DNA of 64,000 nucleotides from NCBI RefSeq assembly GCF_000009985.1, contig NC_007626.1, forward strand, positions 2,969,943 to 3,033,942, written 5' to 3'. Positions 26,917 through 34,414 of the stretch are shown here, piece after piece. Under the pieces are notes generated by a model, which saw only the letters and a list, made by a program, of their open reading frames with translations, was not told the DNA's origin and made no database searches. Position 1 is the stretch's first letter; every line of letters begins with the position of its first letter. A program made the translations under genes and the position numbers. Origin of the DNA: Paramagnetospirillum magneticum AMB-1 (GTDB taxonomy: Bacteria; Pseudomonadota; Alphaproteobacteria; Rhodospirillales; Magnetospirillaceae).

Positions 26917-28233
26917 ATGACGAACGAGAACAAGACTCCCAAGGAATCCGTCACGCTGATCAACAACAGCACCGGCAAGAGCACCGAATTCCCGCTGCTG
27001 TCCGGCTCCATCGGCCCCAAGGTGGCGGATATCCGCTCCCTGTACGCCAGCCAGGACATCTTCACCTACGACCCCGGCTACATGTCCACCGGCTCGTGCA
27101 AATCGGCCATCACCTATATCGACGGTGACGCCGGCGTGCTGCTGCACCGCGGCTATGCCATCTCCGACCTGGCCGAGAACTGCTCGTTCCTGGAAGTAGC
27201 CTATGCCATCCTCAAGGGCGAGCTGCCCAACGCCGAGCAGAAGACCAAGTTCGAAAGCGACATCACCCGCCACTCCATGCTGAACGAGCAGATCTCGTTC
27301 TTCTTCCGCGGCTTCCGCCGCGACTCGCATCCCATGGCGGTGATGTGCGGCGTGGTCGGCGCCATGGCGGCCTTCTATCACGATTCCGTCGACATCAATG
27401 ACCCGCACCAGCGGATGATCGCCAGCTACCGTCTGGTCGCCAAGATGCCGACCATCGTCGCCTGGGCCTATAAGTACTCCCAGGGCCAGCCCTTCATGTA
27501 TCCGCAGAACAAGCTCTCCTACGCCGAGAACTTCCTGCACATGATGTTCGCGACGCCTTGCGAGGAATACAAGGTCAGCCCGGTCCTGGCCCGCGCCATG
27601 GACCGCATCCTGATCCTGCACGCCGATCATGAGCAGAACGCCTCGACCTCCACCGTCCGTCTGGCCGGTTCGTCGGGCGCCAACCCCTTCGCCTGCATCG
27701 CCGCCGGCATCGCCTCGCTGTGGGGTCCGGCCCATGGCGGCGCCAATGAAGCCGTGCTGGAAATGCTGCACGAGATCGGCTCGGTGGACCGCATCCCCGA
27801 GTACATCAAGAAGGCCAAGGACAAGGATGATCCCTTCCGTCTGATGGGCTTCGGCCACCGCGTGTACAAGAACTACGATCCGCGCGCCAAGATCATGGCC
27901 AAGACCTGCCACGAAGTGCTGAACGAACTGGGCAACCACGACGAGCCCCTGCTGAAGCTGGCCATGGAGCTGGAGCGCATCGCCCTGGAAGACCCCTACT
28001 TCGTGGAGCGCAAGCTGTTCCCGAACGTGGACTTCTACTCGGGCATCATCTTCCGCGCCATGGGCATCCCCACCCAGGTATTCACCTGCCTGTTCGCCCT
28101 GGCGCGCACCGTGGGCTGGATCGCCCAGTGGAACGAGATGCTGACCGATCCGGACCAGAAGATCGGCCGTCCGCGCCAGCTGTATGTCGGCCCGGCGCAG
28201 CGGGACTTCGTCCCGCTCGCCAAGCGTGGCTAG
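26917..28233 (+). CDS. gltA: Citrate synthase (type II, hexameric family)
   Basis: This 438-residue enzyme condenses oxaloacetate and acetyl-CoA in the TCA cycle. The N-terminal beta domain (SVTLINNSTGKSTEFPLLSG) marks the Gram-negative, NADH-regulated branch. Active-site segments are GPAHGGANEA and GFGHRVYKNYDPRA, and the catalytic aspartate region is PNVDFYSG near residue 370. The start ATG at 26917 is clear. It lies downstream of gltX on the same strand with a small GC hairpin between, so co-transcription is possible but unproven. Confidence 0.96.
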   Translation: MTNENKTPKESVTLINNSTGKSTEFPLLSGSIGPKVADIRSLYASQDIFTYDPGYMSTGSCKSAITYIDGDAGVLLHRGYAISDLAENCSFLEVAYAILKGELPNAEQKTKFESDITRHSMLNEQISFFFRGFRRDSHPMAVMCGVVGAMAAFYHDSVDINDPHQRMIASYRLVAKMPTIVAWAYKYSQGQPFMYPQNKLSYAENFLHMMFATPCEEYKVSPVLARAMDRILILHADHEQNASTSTVRLAGSSGANPFACIAAGIASLWGPAHGGANEAVLEMLHEIGSVDRIPEYIKKAKDKDDPFRLMGFGHRVYKNYDPRAKIMAKTCHEVLNELGNHDEPLLKLAMELERIALEDPYFVERKLFPNVDFYSGIIFRAMGIPTQVFTCLFALARTVGWIAQWNEMLTDPDQKIGRPRQLYVGPAQRDFVPLAKRG

Positions 28234-28408
28234 ACTCGGTCCTGGAGAAACGGAGGGGCGGCGCCGCAAGGCGCCGGCCCAACGCATTCCCAGGCCGGCC
28301 AACGACAATTTCCATCCCGACGCCCGGCGGCACGCGATGATTGCAGTCGCCGCCTTGGCTCTTTCCGCCCTGGCTCTCCTGGCCCTAACCGTGTCAGGCT
28401 GGCGTTGA
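28226..28408 (+). CDS. Possible small one-helix membrane protein with a PANDN motif
   Basis: This 60-codon frame starts at a GTG overlapping the gltA stop. It encodes a basic N-terminus rich in arginine, the segment RPANDNFHPDARRH, and a C-terminal hydrophobic helix (MIAVAALALSALALLALTV). A PANDN-type motif is seen in several small alphaproteobacterial proteins. No good Shine-Dalgarno precedes the GTG; a shorter start at ATG 28337 would leave only the helix. Function is unknown. Confidence 0.35.
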   Translation: MARLGPGETEGRRRKAPAQRIPRPANDNFHPDARRHAMIAVAALALSALALLALTVSGWR

Positions 28409-28430
28409 GTAAAGTTCCGGAGTCTCCGTC

Positions 28431-28772
28431 ATGATGGATTTCCTTGATCGCCGCGTGGTTCACGCGGGCGGCTTCGTCTTCAAGGAAGGAGATTCAGGCG
28501 ACCAGGCCTTCATCATCCAGGCGGGCGCGGTGGAACTGCTGAAGGGCGAGACGGTGTTCGCCGAGTTGAGCGCCAATACGATCTTCGGTGAAATGGCCCT
28601 GATCGACGGCGCTCCCCGCATGGCCACGGCCCGGGCCAAGACCGAGACGACCCTGATCGTCATCCCCCGCTCGGTGGTGGATGGCAAGCTGAAGGGCGTC
28701 GATCCCTTCGTGACCAAGTTGCTGGGGATTCTCGTCCAGAACGTCCGGTCCATGGCCGCCAAGCTGGGCTGA
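28431..28772 (+). CDS. Small cyclic-nucleotide-binding domain protein
   Basis: This 113-residue protein is essentially a lone cNMP-binding beta-barrel. The phosphate-binding cassette reads FGEMALIDGAPRMATA (around residues 51-66), with the arginine expected to contact the cyclic phosphate. There is no DNA-binding domain, unlike CRP/FNR, and no membrane segment, so it is likely to act by protein-protein contact. It stands alone between gltA and the convergent rpoH. Confidence 0.85.
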   Translation: MMDFLDRRVVHAGGFVFKEGDSGDQAFIIQAGAVELLKGETVFAELSANTIFGEMALIDGAPRMATARAKTETTLIVIPRSVVDGKLKGVDPFVTKLLGILVQNVRSMAAKLG

Positions 28773-28791
28773 GCGGAAAGAAACGCGAACC

Positions 28792-28874
28792 GCCGAGGCC
28801 CCCGCCCCCGATGATCAGAAATCAAAGGGGGTCCGGGGCATCGCCTCGGCTAGGGCTTGGGGCAAGCGCCCCAA
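28792..28874. repeat. Intergenic hairpin element, copy 4
   Basis: Outer arms GCCGAGGC (28792-28799) and GCCTCGGC (28843-28850), then TTGGGGC/GCCCCAA (28857-28874). The segment 28823-28845 (CAAAGGGGGTCCGGGGCATC...) matches copy 3 at 42692-42714 with one difference. It lies between the convergent cNMP-protein gene and rpoH and may terminate both. Confidence 0.65.
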
Positions 28875-28877
28875 TGA

Positions 28878-29756
28878 TCACGCCCGCGCCGGTGCTGGCA
28901 GGAATCCCGCCTGGACCAGATCGCGCACCTTCTCGAAGGCCTTGACCTCGATCTGGCGGATGCGCTCGCGCGAGACGCCGTAGCGCCCGCCCAGTTCTTC
29001 CAAGGTGACCGGATCGTCGCGCAGACGGCGTTCGACGAACACCTCCCGCTCGCGCTCGGTCAGCGAATCCAGCGCCCGGGCGATCAGAACCCGGCCCTTG
29101 GACAGTTCCTCGCGTTTGCCATAAGCGGTTTCCTGATTGTCGGCCTCGTCGGCCATCAGGTCCTGAATCTCGGTCCCGCCCTCGCCCACCGGCGCGTTGA
29201 GCGAGGAATCGCGCCCCGCCATGCGGCGGTTCATGGCGACCACGTCGCGCTCGTCCACGTCCAGTTCACGGGCGATGGTGGCCACATGCTCGGGGGCGAG
29301 GTCGCCGGCCTCCAGCAGCCGCAGCCGCGACTTGATGCGGCGCAGGTTGAAGAACAGCTTCTTCTGGGCGGCCAGGGTGCCGATCTTGACCATGGACCAC
29401 GAGTTGAGCACGAACTCGTTGAGCGAGGCCTTGATCCACCACATGGCATAGGTGGCCAGACGGAACCCGCGATCGGGCTCGAATTTCTTGACGGCGCGCA
29501 TCAGGCCGATATTGCCCTCGCTGATGAGGTCGGCCACGGGCAAGCCGTAATGGCGGTAGCCCAGCGCGATCTTGGCGACCAGGCGCAGATGGCTGGTCAC
29601 CAGCCGATGGGCGGCATCCGTGTCCTCGTAATCCACCCAGCGCTTGGCCAGCATGAATTCCTCCTCGGGAGCGAGAACAGGAAACTCCTTGATATCCCTG
29701 AGATATTTGGCAAGGCCGTCATCACCTGCGACGACCGGAAGATTGGCTACCGACAT
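28878..29756 (-). CDS. rpoH: RNA polymerase sigma factor RpoH (sigma-32)
   Basis: This 292-residue heat-shock sigma factor directs RNA polymerase to chaperone and protease promoters, plausibly including the lon gene in this window. Region 1.2/2 (HLRLVAKIALGYRHYGLPVADLISEGNIGL) and the MWWIKASLNEF segment are clear. The RpoH box reads QKKLFFNLRRIKSRL near residues 124-138. Region 4 is EELGGRYGVSRERIRQIEVKAFEKVR. The start at 29756 (MSVANLPVVAG) follows GGAGGG; a longer frame begins at 29843. Upstream lies a putative leader peptide. Confidence 0.94.
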   Translation of the reverse strand: MSVANLPVVAGDDGLAKYLRDIKEFPVLAPEEEFMLAKRWVDYEDTDAAHRLVTSHLRLVAKIALGYRHYGLPVADLISEGNIGLMRAVKKFEPDRGFRLATYAMWWIKASLNEFVLNSWSMVKIGTLAAQKKLFFNLRRIKSRLRLLEAGDLAPEHVATIARELDVDERDVVAMNRRMAGRDSSLNAPVGEGGTEIQDLMADEADNQETAYGKREELSKGRVLIARALDSLTEREREVFVERRLRDDPVTLEELGGRYGVSRERIRQIEVKAFEKVRDLVQAGFLPAPARA

Positions 29757-29830
29757 GATCTGATCCCTCCAGTTGATGCCTTCCTGACGCCCAACACGCC
29801 TGGAAACAATTCGAAAACCGGAAAAGACCG

Positions 29831-29860
29831 CTAGTCGAAGCACTCGTTCACGTTACGCAT
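29831..29860 (-). CDS. Candidate leader peptide upstream of rpoH
   Basis: On the minus strand an ATG at 29860 begins the nine-residue frame MRNVNECFD followed by TAG. A strong GGGAGG lies eight bases upstream; an in-frame ATG six bases earlier would add two residues. It ends 74 bases before the rpoH start. Good spacing of the ribosome site is the main evidence; the sequence could be chance. Confidence 0.3.
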   Translation of the reverse strand: MRNVNECFD

Positions 29861-30236
29861 CGTCATATCCTCCCATTGAGCAACATGACCCGGAGCCCGT
29901 CTCATGACAGCACCCCGATCCGGCGGCTGCGGTGGCCCCACTCTGGGCACCAACCGATTCCACCGTCGCCATTATGGCGACAAGGCACCGCCGAAATCAA
30001 GAGGTGGCGAAACGCCCCGTGTCTGCTCACCCGGACAGCTAACCAGCCGATCATGGCGTGATTGTGGCGGCCTTCACCGCCTGCATGGCCGCCATGCCGA
30101 ACGGGCGAATCCACCGCCGTCAAAATGAGTCACAATATGACCCTCCCTCGGTGGAGAGGCCAATGCCTCCCGCCCCCGGACGAACGAAGGAAGCATGGCT
30201 CCTGTCCCTCCCCCCCGGAGGGCAGGAGTGTACGGA

Positions 30237-30275
30237 CCCCGCCCCGCCCTCCCTGCCGGGGCGGGGTTGTTCGTT
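30237..30275 (+). terminator. Strong hairpin followed by T-rich stretch
   Basis: CCCCGCCCCG (30237-30246) and CGGGGCGGGG (30257-30266) form a perfect ten-pair stem with a ten-base loop, followed by TTGTTCGTTTC on the plus strand. No plus-strand gene upstream explains it. On the minus strand it lies past the EamA gene but lacks a T-run. Confidence 0.5.
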
Positions 30276-30325
30276 TCAGGCCCGTCTTGCGTCGAACATG
30301 ACACAAGAAGGAGTGGTTTCTGTTC

Positions 30326-30350
30326 GCCCCTCGCCGGGCGCGGCCTCAAT
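30326..30350 (+). repeat. 25-base intergenic repeat, copy A
   Basis: The 25 bases beginning GCCCCTCGCCGGGCGCGG are identical to 33003-33027, with four further matching bases just upstream. Both copies are outside genes and in the same orientation. Confidence 0.7.
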
Positions 30351-30392
30351 CGCGGATGGTCGTTGCGTGTTCGAGGACCGACGCTCGCCGTT

Positions 30393-31280
30393 TCAGGCAG
30401 AAGCGGCCCGCCGCTCGCGCGCTCCGACCAGGGCGACGATTCCGACACCGCCGGCGATCAGCGCCAGTCCGGCCACATTGGTCAGGGACAGCCCCTCGCC
30501 CAGCATCAGGGCGGAAAACACCAGTCCGCCCGCCGGCACGCAGAGAAAGCTCAGCGAGACAGTGAGCGCCGGCAGCAGCCGGTTGACGGTGACCGCCGCC
30601 CAGAAGGCGAAGGCGGTGGCCAGGGTGCCGTTGTAGATCAGCGTCCAGGCCAGCTCGAAACTGCCGTCGGGACGGGGGGCGCCCTCGATGAGCGCCGCCG
30701 CCGCCACCGGCACCAGCCCGATCACCATCTGCCACGGAGCGAGATCCAGCGGGGACGAGCACCAGCGGTGGCCGCGCACGTGCAGGATGGCGGCCGCCCA
30801 GACCAGGGCTGCCGCCAGCAGCATCAGATTGCCGACCACCGCGTCGTGGTTGCCCCAATCGAAGCTCAGCGGATTGAAAAGCACCACAATGCCGCCCAGC
30901 CCCAGCAGCACCCCGGCCATGCGGCCGCCGGTCAGCTTTTCTCCCAGGAACAGCGCGGCGCCGGGGGCTACCCACAGCGGCGTGGTATAGGCCAGGATGG
31001 CCGAGCGCCCGGCCGGCACCACCAGCAGGGCCAGATTGCTCAGCACCATGAACAGAGCCATGTTGAGCAGCCCGAGCGACATCAGGACCGGCCAGTCCCC
31101 CCGGGGCGGCAGACGCAGACGTCCCAGCGGCACCAGGATGATCACCATGCTGACCACGCCGAGGGCCAGACGGAAGGCGCAGAACCATAGGGGCTGGATA
31201 TGGGCCAGGCCGATCTTCATGATCGGCCAGTTCCCCCCCCAGATCAGGACCAGCAAAGCCAGCAATATCACCGCGCGCAT
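30393..31280 (-). CDS. EamA-family (DMT superfamily) membrane transporter
   Basis: This 295-residue inner-membrane protein has about ten transmembrane helices arranged as two EamA repeats (first around residues 5-135, second around 148-285). The first repeat opens with LLVLIWGGNWPIMKIGL, and the VPAGRSAILAYTTPLW block is typical of the drug/metabolite exporters. The substrate cannot be deduced. The ATG at 31280 starts at the first helix; a longer frame in another phase is spurious. It is divergent from the CoxG-like gene. Confidence 0.88.
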   Translation of the reverse strand: MRAVILLALLVLIWGGNWPIMKIGLAHIQPLWFCAFRLALGVVSMVIILVPLGRLRLPPRGDWPVLMSLGLLNMALFMVLSNLALLVVPAGRSAILAYTTPLWVAPGAALFLGEKLTGGRMAGVLLGLGGIVVLFNPLSFDWGNHDAVVGNLMLLAAALVWAAAILHVRGHRWCSSPLDLAPWQMVIGLVPVAAAALIEGAPRPDGSFELAWTLIYNGTLATAFAFWAAVTVNRLLPALTVSLSFLCVPAGGLVFSALMLGEGLSLTNVAGLALIAGGVGIVALVGARERRAASA

Positions 31281-31369
31281 GAAGTGGTCCTACCAGAAAG
31301 CCGGGCGCAGACTTTGCCACGCCATTCATGCCATGATCCACCTTTTTGGCAACCGGATCGGGCGGCCCC

Positions 31370-31831
31370 ATGGATTTCGACGGAGAACATCGCATCGACG
31401 CGCCGCGCGCCAGGGTGTGGCAGGCCCTCAACGACCCAGCTTTCCTGGCGGCGTGCATTCCCGGCTGCGAGAAATTGGAGGCCACGGGACCGGGCGCCTA
31501 TGCCGCCACGGTGGCCCTCAGGGTCGGCGCCCTGGCCGCCCGCTTTTCCGGCCTCCTGACCCTCTCCGACGTGGTCGAAGCCCAGTCCTACACCCTGAAG
31601 GGCCAGGGACAGGGCGGCGTGGCCGGTTTCGTCTCGGGCGCCGCCCGGGTCACCCTGACCGACGATGACGACGCCACCCTGCTGCGCTGGAATGCGGCGG
31701 GCGAGATCGGCGGACGGCTGGCCTCGGTGGGCGGACGGCTGCTGCACGGTTTCGCCGTGAAGACAGCCGCCGAATTTTTTTCCCGCCTGAGCGACAATCT
31801 CAGGTCGCAACCCGATTGCGGTTCACTGTAG
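31370..31831 (+). CDS. CoxG-like SRPBCC-fold protein
   Basis: This 153-residue protein matches the carbon monoxide dehydrogenase subunit G family (helix-grip fold). Readable family blocks are the start DFDGEHRIDAPRARVWQALNDP, the IPGCEKLE segment and the LLRWNAAGEIGGRLASVG region. True CoxG helps recruit CO dehydrogenase to the membrane; no cox genes are nearby and the C-terminal membrane helix seen in some members is absent. It may simply bind a hydrophobic ligand. The start at 31370 was chosen over an in-frame upstream codon. Confidence 0.75.
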   Translation: MDFDGEHRIDAPRARVWQALNDPAFLAACIPGCEKLEATGPGAYAATVALRVGALAARFSGLLTLSDVVEAQSYTLKGQGQGGVAGFVSGAARVTLTDDDDATLLRWNAAGEIGGRLASVGGRLLHGFAVKTAAEFFSRLSDNLRSQPDCGSL

Positions 31832-31861
31832 GGATCGCTACGTATTACATTATGTCACAAT

Positions 31862-31877
31862 ACGTCATGTGTGACGT
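31862..31877. promoter_or_regulatory. Palindromic operator candidate for the TetR gene
   Basis: ACGTCATGTGTGACGT is a perfect inverted repeat (six-base arms, four-base centre), 11 bases before the TetR start codon and next to an AT-rich stretch (TATTACATTATG) that may hold the promoter. Autorepression is the usual arrangement in this family. Confidence 0.6.
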
Positions 31878-31888
31878 GGAGGGGGATG

Positions 31889-32602
31889 ATGGATACACAC
31901 GCCGCCGGCATGAGCCCGGCCTTCAACCGGGAGAGGCCCCGTCCGGCTCCCGCGCCGTCCGACGACAAGATCAGGCGCCGCCTGCCCCGCAAGGAGCGCG
32001 AGAAGCTGATTGTCGCCGAGGCCATCCGCTTCTTCGCCGAAGTGGGGTTCGAAGGCCAGACCCGAGCCCTGGCCGAGCGCCTGGGTGTCACCCAACCCCT
32101 GCTCTATCGTTATTTCCCCGATAAGGAAGCCCTGATCGAGCGCGTCTACAAGGAGGTCTTTCTCAATGCCTGGGAGCCCGCTTGGCTGGACTCCCTGCAC
32201 GACCGCTCCCGCCCCCTTGCCGACCGCCTGACCGAGTTCTATCAGGCCTACAGCAAGGCCAATTTCAGTTACGAGCGGGTGCGGCTGTTCATGTTCGCCG
32301 GCCTCAAGGACGGCTCCATCGCCAGCCGCTACATGCAATATGTGCGCGACCATCTGTTCGAGCCGCTGTGCCTGGAGATGCGGGCAGAGCTAGGCCTGGA
32401 AAGCGAAGCCCCTGTCAGCCTGGAGGAAATCGAGATGATCGCCGGTCTGCACGGGGCCGTCAGCTATGTGGGCGTGCGCCGCTGGGTCTATCAGGCCCAG
32501 ACACCGTCGGACCTGGAACCGGTGTTCGGCGAACTGGTCCGCACCTTCCTTAAAGGTATCGGCGACAGTTATCGACGCTTCGCTCCATCCGCGATGAAGT
32601 GA
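31889..32602 (+). CDS. TetR-family transcriptional regulator
   Basis: This 237-residue regulator has a basic, proline-rich N-terminal tail (about 1-30), then the helix-turn-helix domain: RKEREKLIVAEAIRFFAEVGFEGQTRALAERLGVTQPLLYRYFPDKEAL (around 33-80) with the classic TQPLLYRYF recognition helix. The C-terminal effector domain is helical and does not identify a ligand. The start ATG at 31889 is best spaced from GGAGG; 31886 is also possible. The next plus-strand gene is a lipoprotein; whether it is a target is unknown. Confidence 0.88.
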   Translation: MDTHAAGMSPAFNRERPRPAPAPSDDKIRRRLPRKEREKLIVAEAIRFFAEVGFEGQTRALAERLGVTQPLLYRYFPDKEALIERVYKEVFLNAWEPAWLDSLHDRSRPLADRLTEFYQAYSKANFSYERVRLFMFAGLKDGSIASRYMQYVRDHLFEPLCLEMRAELGLESEAPVSLEEIEMIAGLHGAVSYVGVRRWVYQAQTPSDLEPVFGELVRTFLKGIGDSYRRFAPSAMK

Positions 32603-32667
32603 AACCGCTTGCCAGCAGCCCCAAGGGAGGCTACCAGTCGGTGGCTGTCCAAAGGGGGATTTCAAGC

Positions 32668-32955
32668 ATGCGCAAGGCAGTTCTGGCCGTTACCGTGACC
32701 CTGGCCCTTGGGGCCTGCTCCAGTGCGCCCAAGCCGCTGGTTCCCGATACGCCCGAAGGCCCCGCCAGCTATGTCTGCTACAGCACCTGGCTGTCCGAGC
32801 CCGAAGAGATTCGCACCATCGCCGACCGCCAGTGCCGCGCAGCCGGCATGGAAGTCCGCGCCCTGATCGGTCAAAGCTGGGCGCCGTTCAAGTGCGGCGT
32901 TCTCACGCCGGAAGTGGCGGCCTTCCGCTGCGGCCGCTACGGCTTCGGGTACTAG
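32668..32955 (+). CDS. Small lipoprotein, function unknown
   Basis: This 95-residue protein has a short lipoprotein signal (MRKAVLAVTVTLALGAC) with the lipobox LGAC, so Cys17 should be lipidated. The mature part is about 79 residues and includes four cysteines (CYSTW, RQCRAAG, FKCG, RCGRYG), which may form two disulfides in the periplasm. AAAGGGGGA lies upstream of ATG 32668. I do not recognise a named family. It follows the TetR gene by 65 bases on the same strand. Confidence 0.75.
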   Translation: MRKAVLAVTVTLALGACSSAPKPLVPDTPEGPASYVCYSTWLSEPEEIRTIADRQCRAAGMEVRALIGQSWAPFKCGVLTPEVAAFRCGRYGFGY

Positions 32956-32991
32956 ACCATAGAGCGTCGAATATGGCGCGCGATGGTCTAG
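32952..32991. repeat. Inverted repeat over the lipoprotein stop codon
   Basis: CTAGACCAT (32952-32960) and ATGGTCTAG (32983-32991) are perfect nine-base arms separated by 22 bases. The left arm contains the lipoprotein TAG stop. No T-run follows. It lies just before copy B of the 25-base repeat. Confidence 0.55.
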
Positions 32992-33002
32992 AATTGATGT
33001 TT

Positions 33003-33027
33003 GCCCCTCGCCGGGCGCGGCCTCAAT
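33003..33027 (+). repeat. 25-base intergenic repeat, copy B
   Basis: Identical to 30326-30350, 2.7 kb away in the same orientation, again outside genes. Confidence 0.7.
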
Positions 33028-33069
33028 GGCCGCTGAGCAACCTGCGTCAGATTTAACCTAGGTTGCTCG

Positions 33070-33107
33070 AAAAAAAACAGCCCCCGGCCCTGCGGCCGGG
33101 GGCTTTT
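33070..33107. terminator. Bidirectional rho-independent terminator
   Basis: GCCCCCGGCC (33080-33089) and GGCCGGGGGC (33094-33103) form a perfect ten-pair stem with a four-base loop. On the minus strand it is followed by TGTTTTTTTT, on the plus strand by TTTT. It separates the lipoprotein from the convergent Tim44-like gene. Confidence 0.92.
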
Positions 33108-33120
33108 CCATGTCAGCCGC

Positions 33121-34164
33121 CTACTGAACCTGCTGCACCGCCGACAGCAGCCAGCGGCCGCCATTGGAACTGCGCACGAAGGTCCAGGCCTCGGTATGGG
33201 TCACGGTGGCATGGGGATTGCCGTCGGCCACCGCGCCGGTATCCAGACGCACCATGTAGTCGTTGCACGAGAAGGTCAGGATGGCGGTCAGGTAATCGAA
33301 GCCGCCCTCGCTCCACGATTCGCTGACGTCGCCCCTCAGCAGGGTGACGTTCTCCACCTTGTTGGCCACGCCTTCGCTGGCATTGCGGCTCATGTCCTCG
33401 GAGAGGAAGGCAACCACCTCGGGAGTGGCGAAGCGCTTCAACTGCAACAGGTTGCCGTCACTCCAGGCCTTTTGCACCCCTTGCAGGATTTCTGTAAAGG
33501 CCTCCTGGTCGCCACCGGACGCATCGAACTCGCGCTCGATGCGCGGCTGGACCGGGCCGGCGCCGATCATGGGCTCCACATGCTCGCCCGGGGCGGTGCG
33601 CATGTAGGGATTGCCTGCCGGAACCGCCGGCTGGGAGCGCCCGCGGAACAGACGGTACGCCAGCCAGGCCAGACCGCCGATAATCGCCAGTTGGAGCAGC
33701 AGTCCCAGGAAGCTGCCGCCGGGGGACGCGTCGGCCGCCGCGGCCAAGGCCGGCGAATGGCCGAACAGCATGGAGCCGATCCCGGCGCCCACCAGGCCGC
33801 CGGCCAAGCCGGCCATGAAGGGATTGCGCTGGAAGAAGCCGGGCTGCTGGGCTCCCATGGGAGCGCCCATGGGCGAAGCCGGACGCAGGCCGGAAGTGGC
33901 GGCGCCGGCCGGAGCCAGCGGAGCCGCGTCAACCGCGCCGGGGCGCGGGGCTGCCTGGGGCGGCGGCGGCGGTCCTGCGGGCTTGGTCTGCGCCGGAGGC
34001 GGCGCCAGGGTGCGCTCCATCGGCGCGTCATGGGTCCGCGACCCGCGCGAGCCGAAGCTGCCGCCGCTGGACTTGGAGGTACTGCCCGCCTTGGCCAGGG
34101 CATCGCCCGCACCGGCCAGCGCCAGCACCAGGGCCACCACGACCGAAATCACCACATGCCTCAT
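33121..34164 (-). CDS. Tim44-like domain protein, exported or membrane-bound
   Basis: This 347-residue protein starts with a signal-like segment (MRHVVISVVVALVLALAGAGDALA). A serine/glycine-rich then proline-rich stretch follows (about 27-100), then glycine-rich hydrophobic segments (around 120-145 and 158-185; GGSFLGLLLQLAIIGGLAWLAYRLF is a clear helix). The C-terminal 140 residues match the Tim44/MRP-L45 domain, ending with HTEAWTFVRSSNGGRWLLSAVQQV. In mitochondria Tim44 recruits the import motor; bacterial members are less understood. The start at 34164 has GGAGG six bases upstream. It lies downstream of prfB on the same strand, separated by hairpin element copy 1. Confidence 0.85.
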   Translation of the reverse strand: MRHVVISVVVALVLALAGAGDALAKAGSTSKSSGGSFGSRGSRTHDAPMERTLAPPPAQTKPAGPPPPPQAAPRPGAVDAAPLAPAGAATSGLRPASPMGAPMGAQQPGFFQRNPFMAGLAGGLVGAGIGSMLFGHSPALAAAADASPGGSFLGLLLQLAIIGGLAWLAYRLFRGRSQPAVPAGNPYMRTAPGEHVEPMIGAGPVQPRIEREFDASGGDQEAFTEILQGVQKAWSDGNLLQLKRFATPEVVAFLSEDMSRNASEGVANKVENVTLLRGDVSESWSEGGFDYLTAILTFSCNDYMVRLDTGAVADGNPHATVTHTEAWTFVRSSNGGRWLLSAVQQVQ

Positions 34165-34250
34165 CTCGTTCCTCCCAAGGAATCTCACCCATGTTATAGG
34201 GCGCCTTGGGCGGAAAGCAAATCAGCTACAGAAATTTAACAGATTGCGGA

Positions 34251-34391
34251 AAAACCCCGCTTCGCGGCAGGGCTACCGCCCTGACCCGTTCCGAGGCACA
34301 GCCTCCGAACCTCCAGTTTCTCTTTATTTCAAAACAGAAGGGTCCGGGAAGCTGTGCTTCCCGGTTGGGGGATCGGGGGCAAAAGCCCCCG
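34251..34391 (-). repeat. Intergenic tandem-hairpin element, copy 1
   Basis: Five short stems lie in series: CGGGGGC/GCCCCCG (34374-34391), CCGGGAAGC/GCTTCCCGG (34344-34364), GAGGC/GCCTC (34293-34305), CAGGGC/GCCCTG (34268-34283) and CCGC/GCGG (34257-34267), the last followed on the minus strand by GGTTTTT. It starts 23 bases after the prfB stop. An AT-rich spacer sits between the second and third stems. Copy 2 at 44044-44180 has the same layout. Confidence 0.8.
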
Positions 34392-34414
34392 AAGGGGAGT
34401 TGTTCCGCCGCCCG

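Larger units (their letters stand above)
29757..30392. other. 636-base gene-free interval between rpoH and the EamA gene
   Basis: No protein-coding gene is supported here apart from the nine-codon leader at 29831-29860. From about 30200 there are two strong hairpins: CTCCTG.CCCTCC pairing with GGAGGGCAGGAG (30199-30228) and the terminator-like stem at 30237-30266. A 25-base repeat follows at 30326-30350. No transcript source for a plus-strand terminator is evident. Confidence 0.6.
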
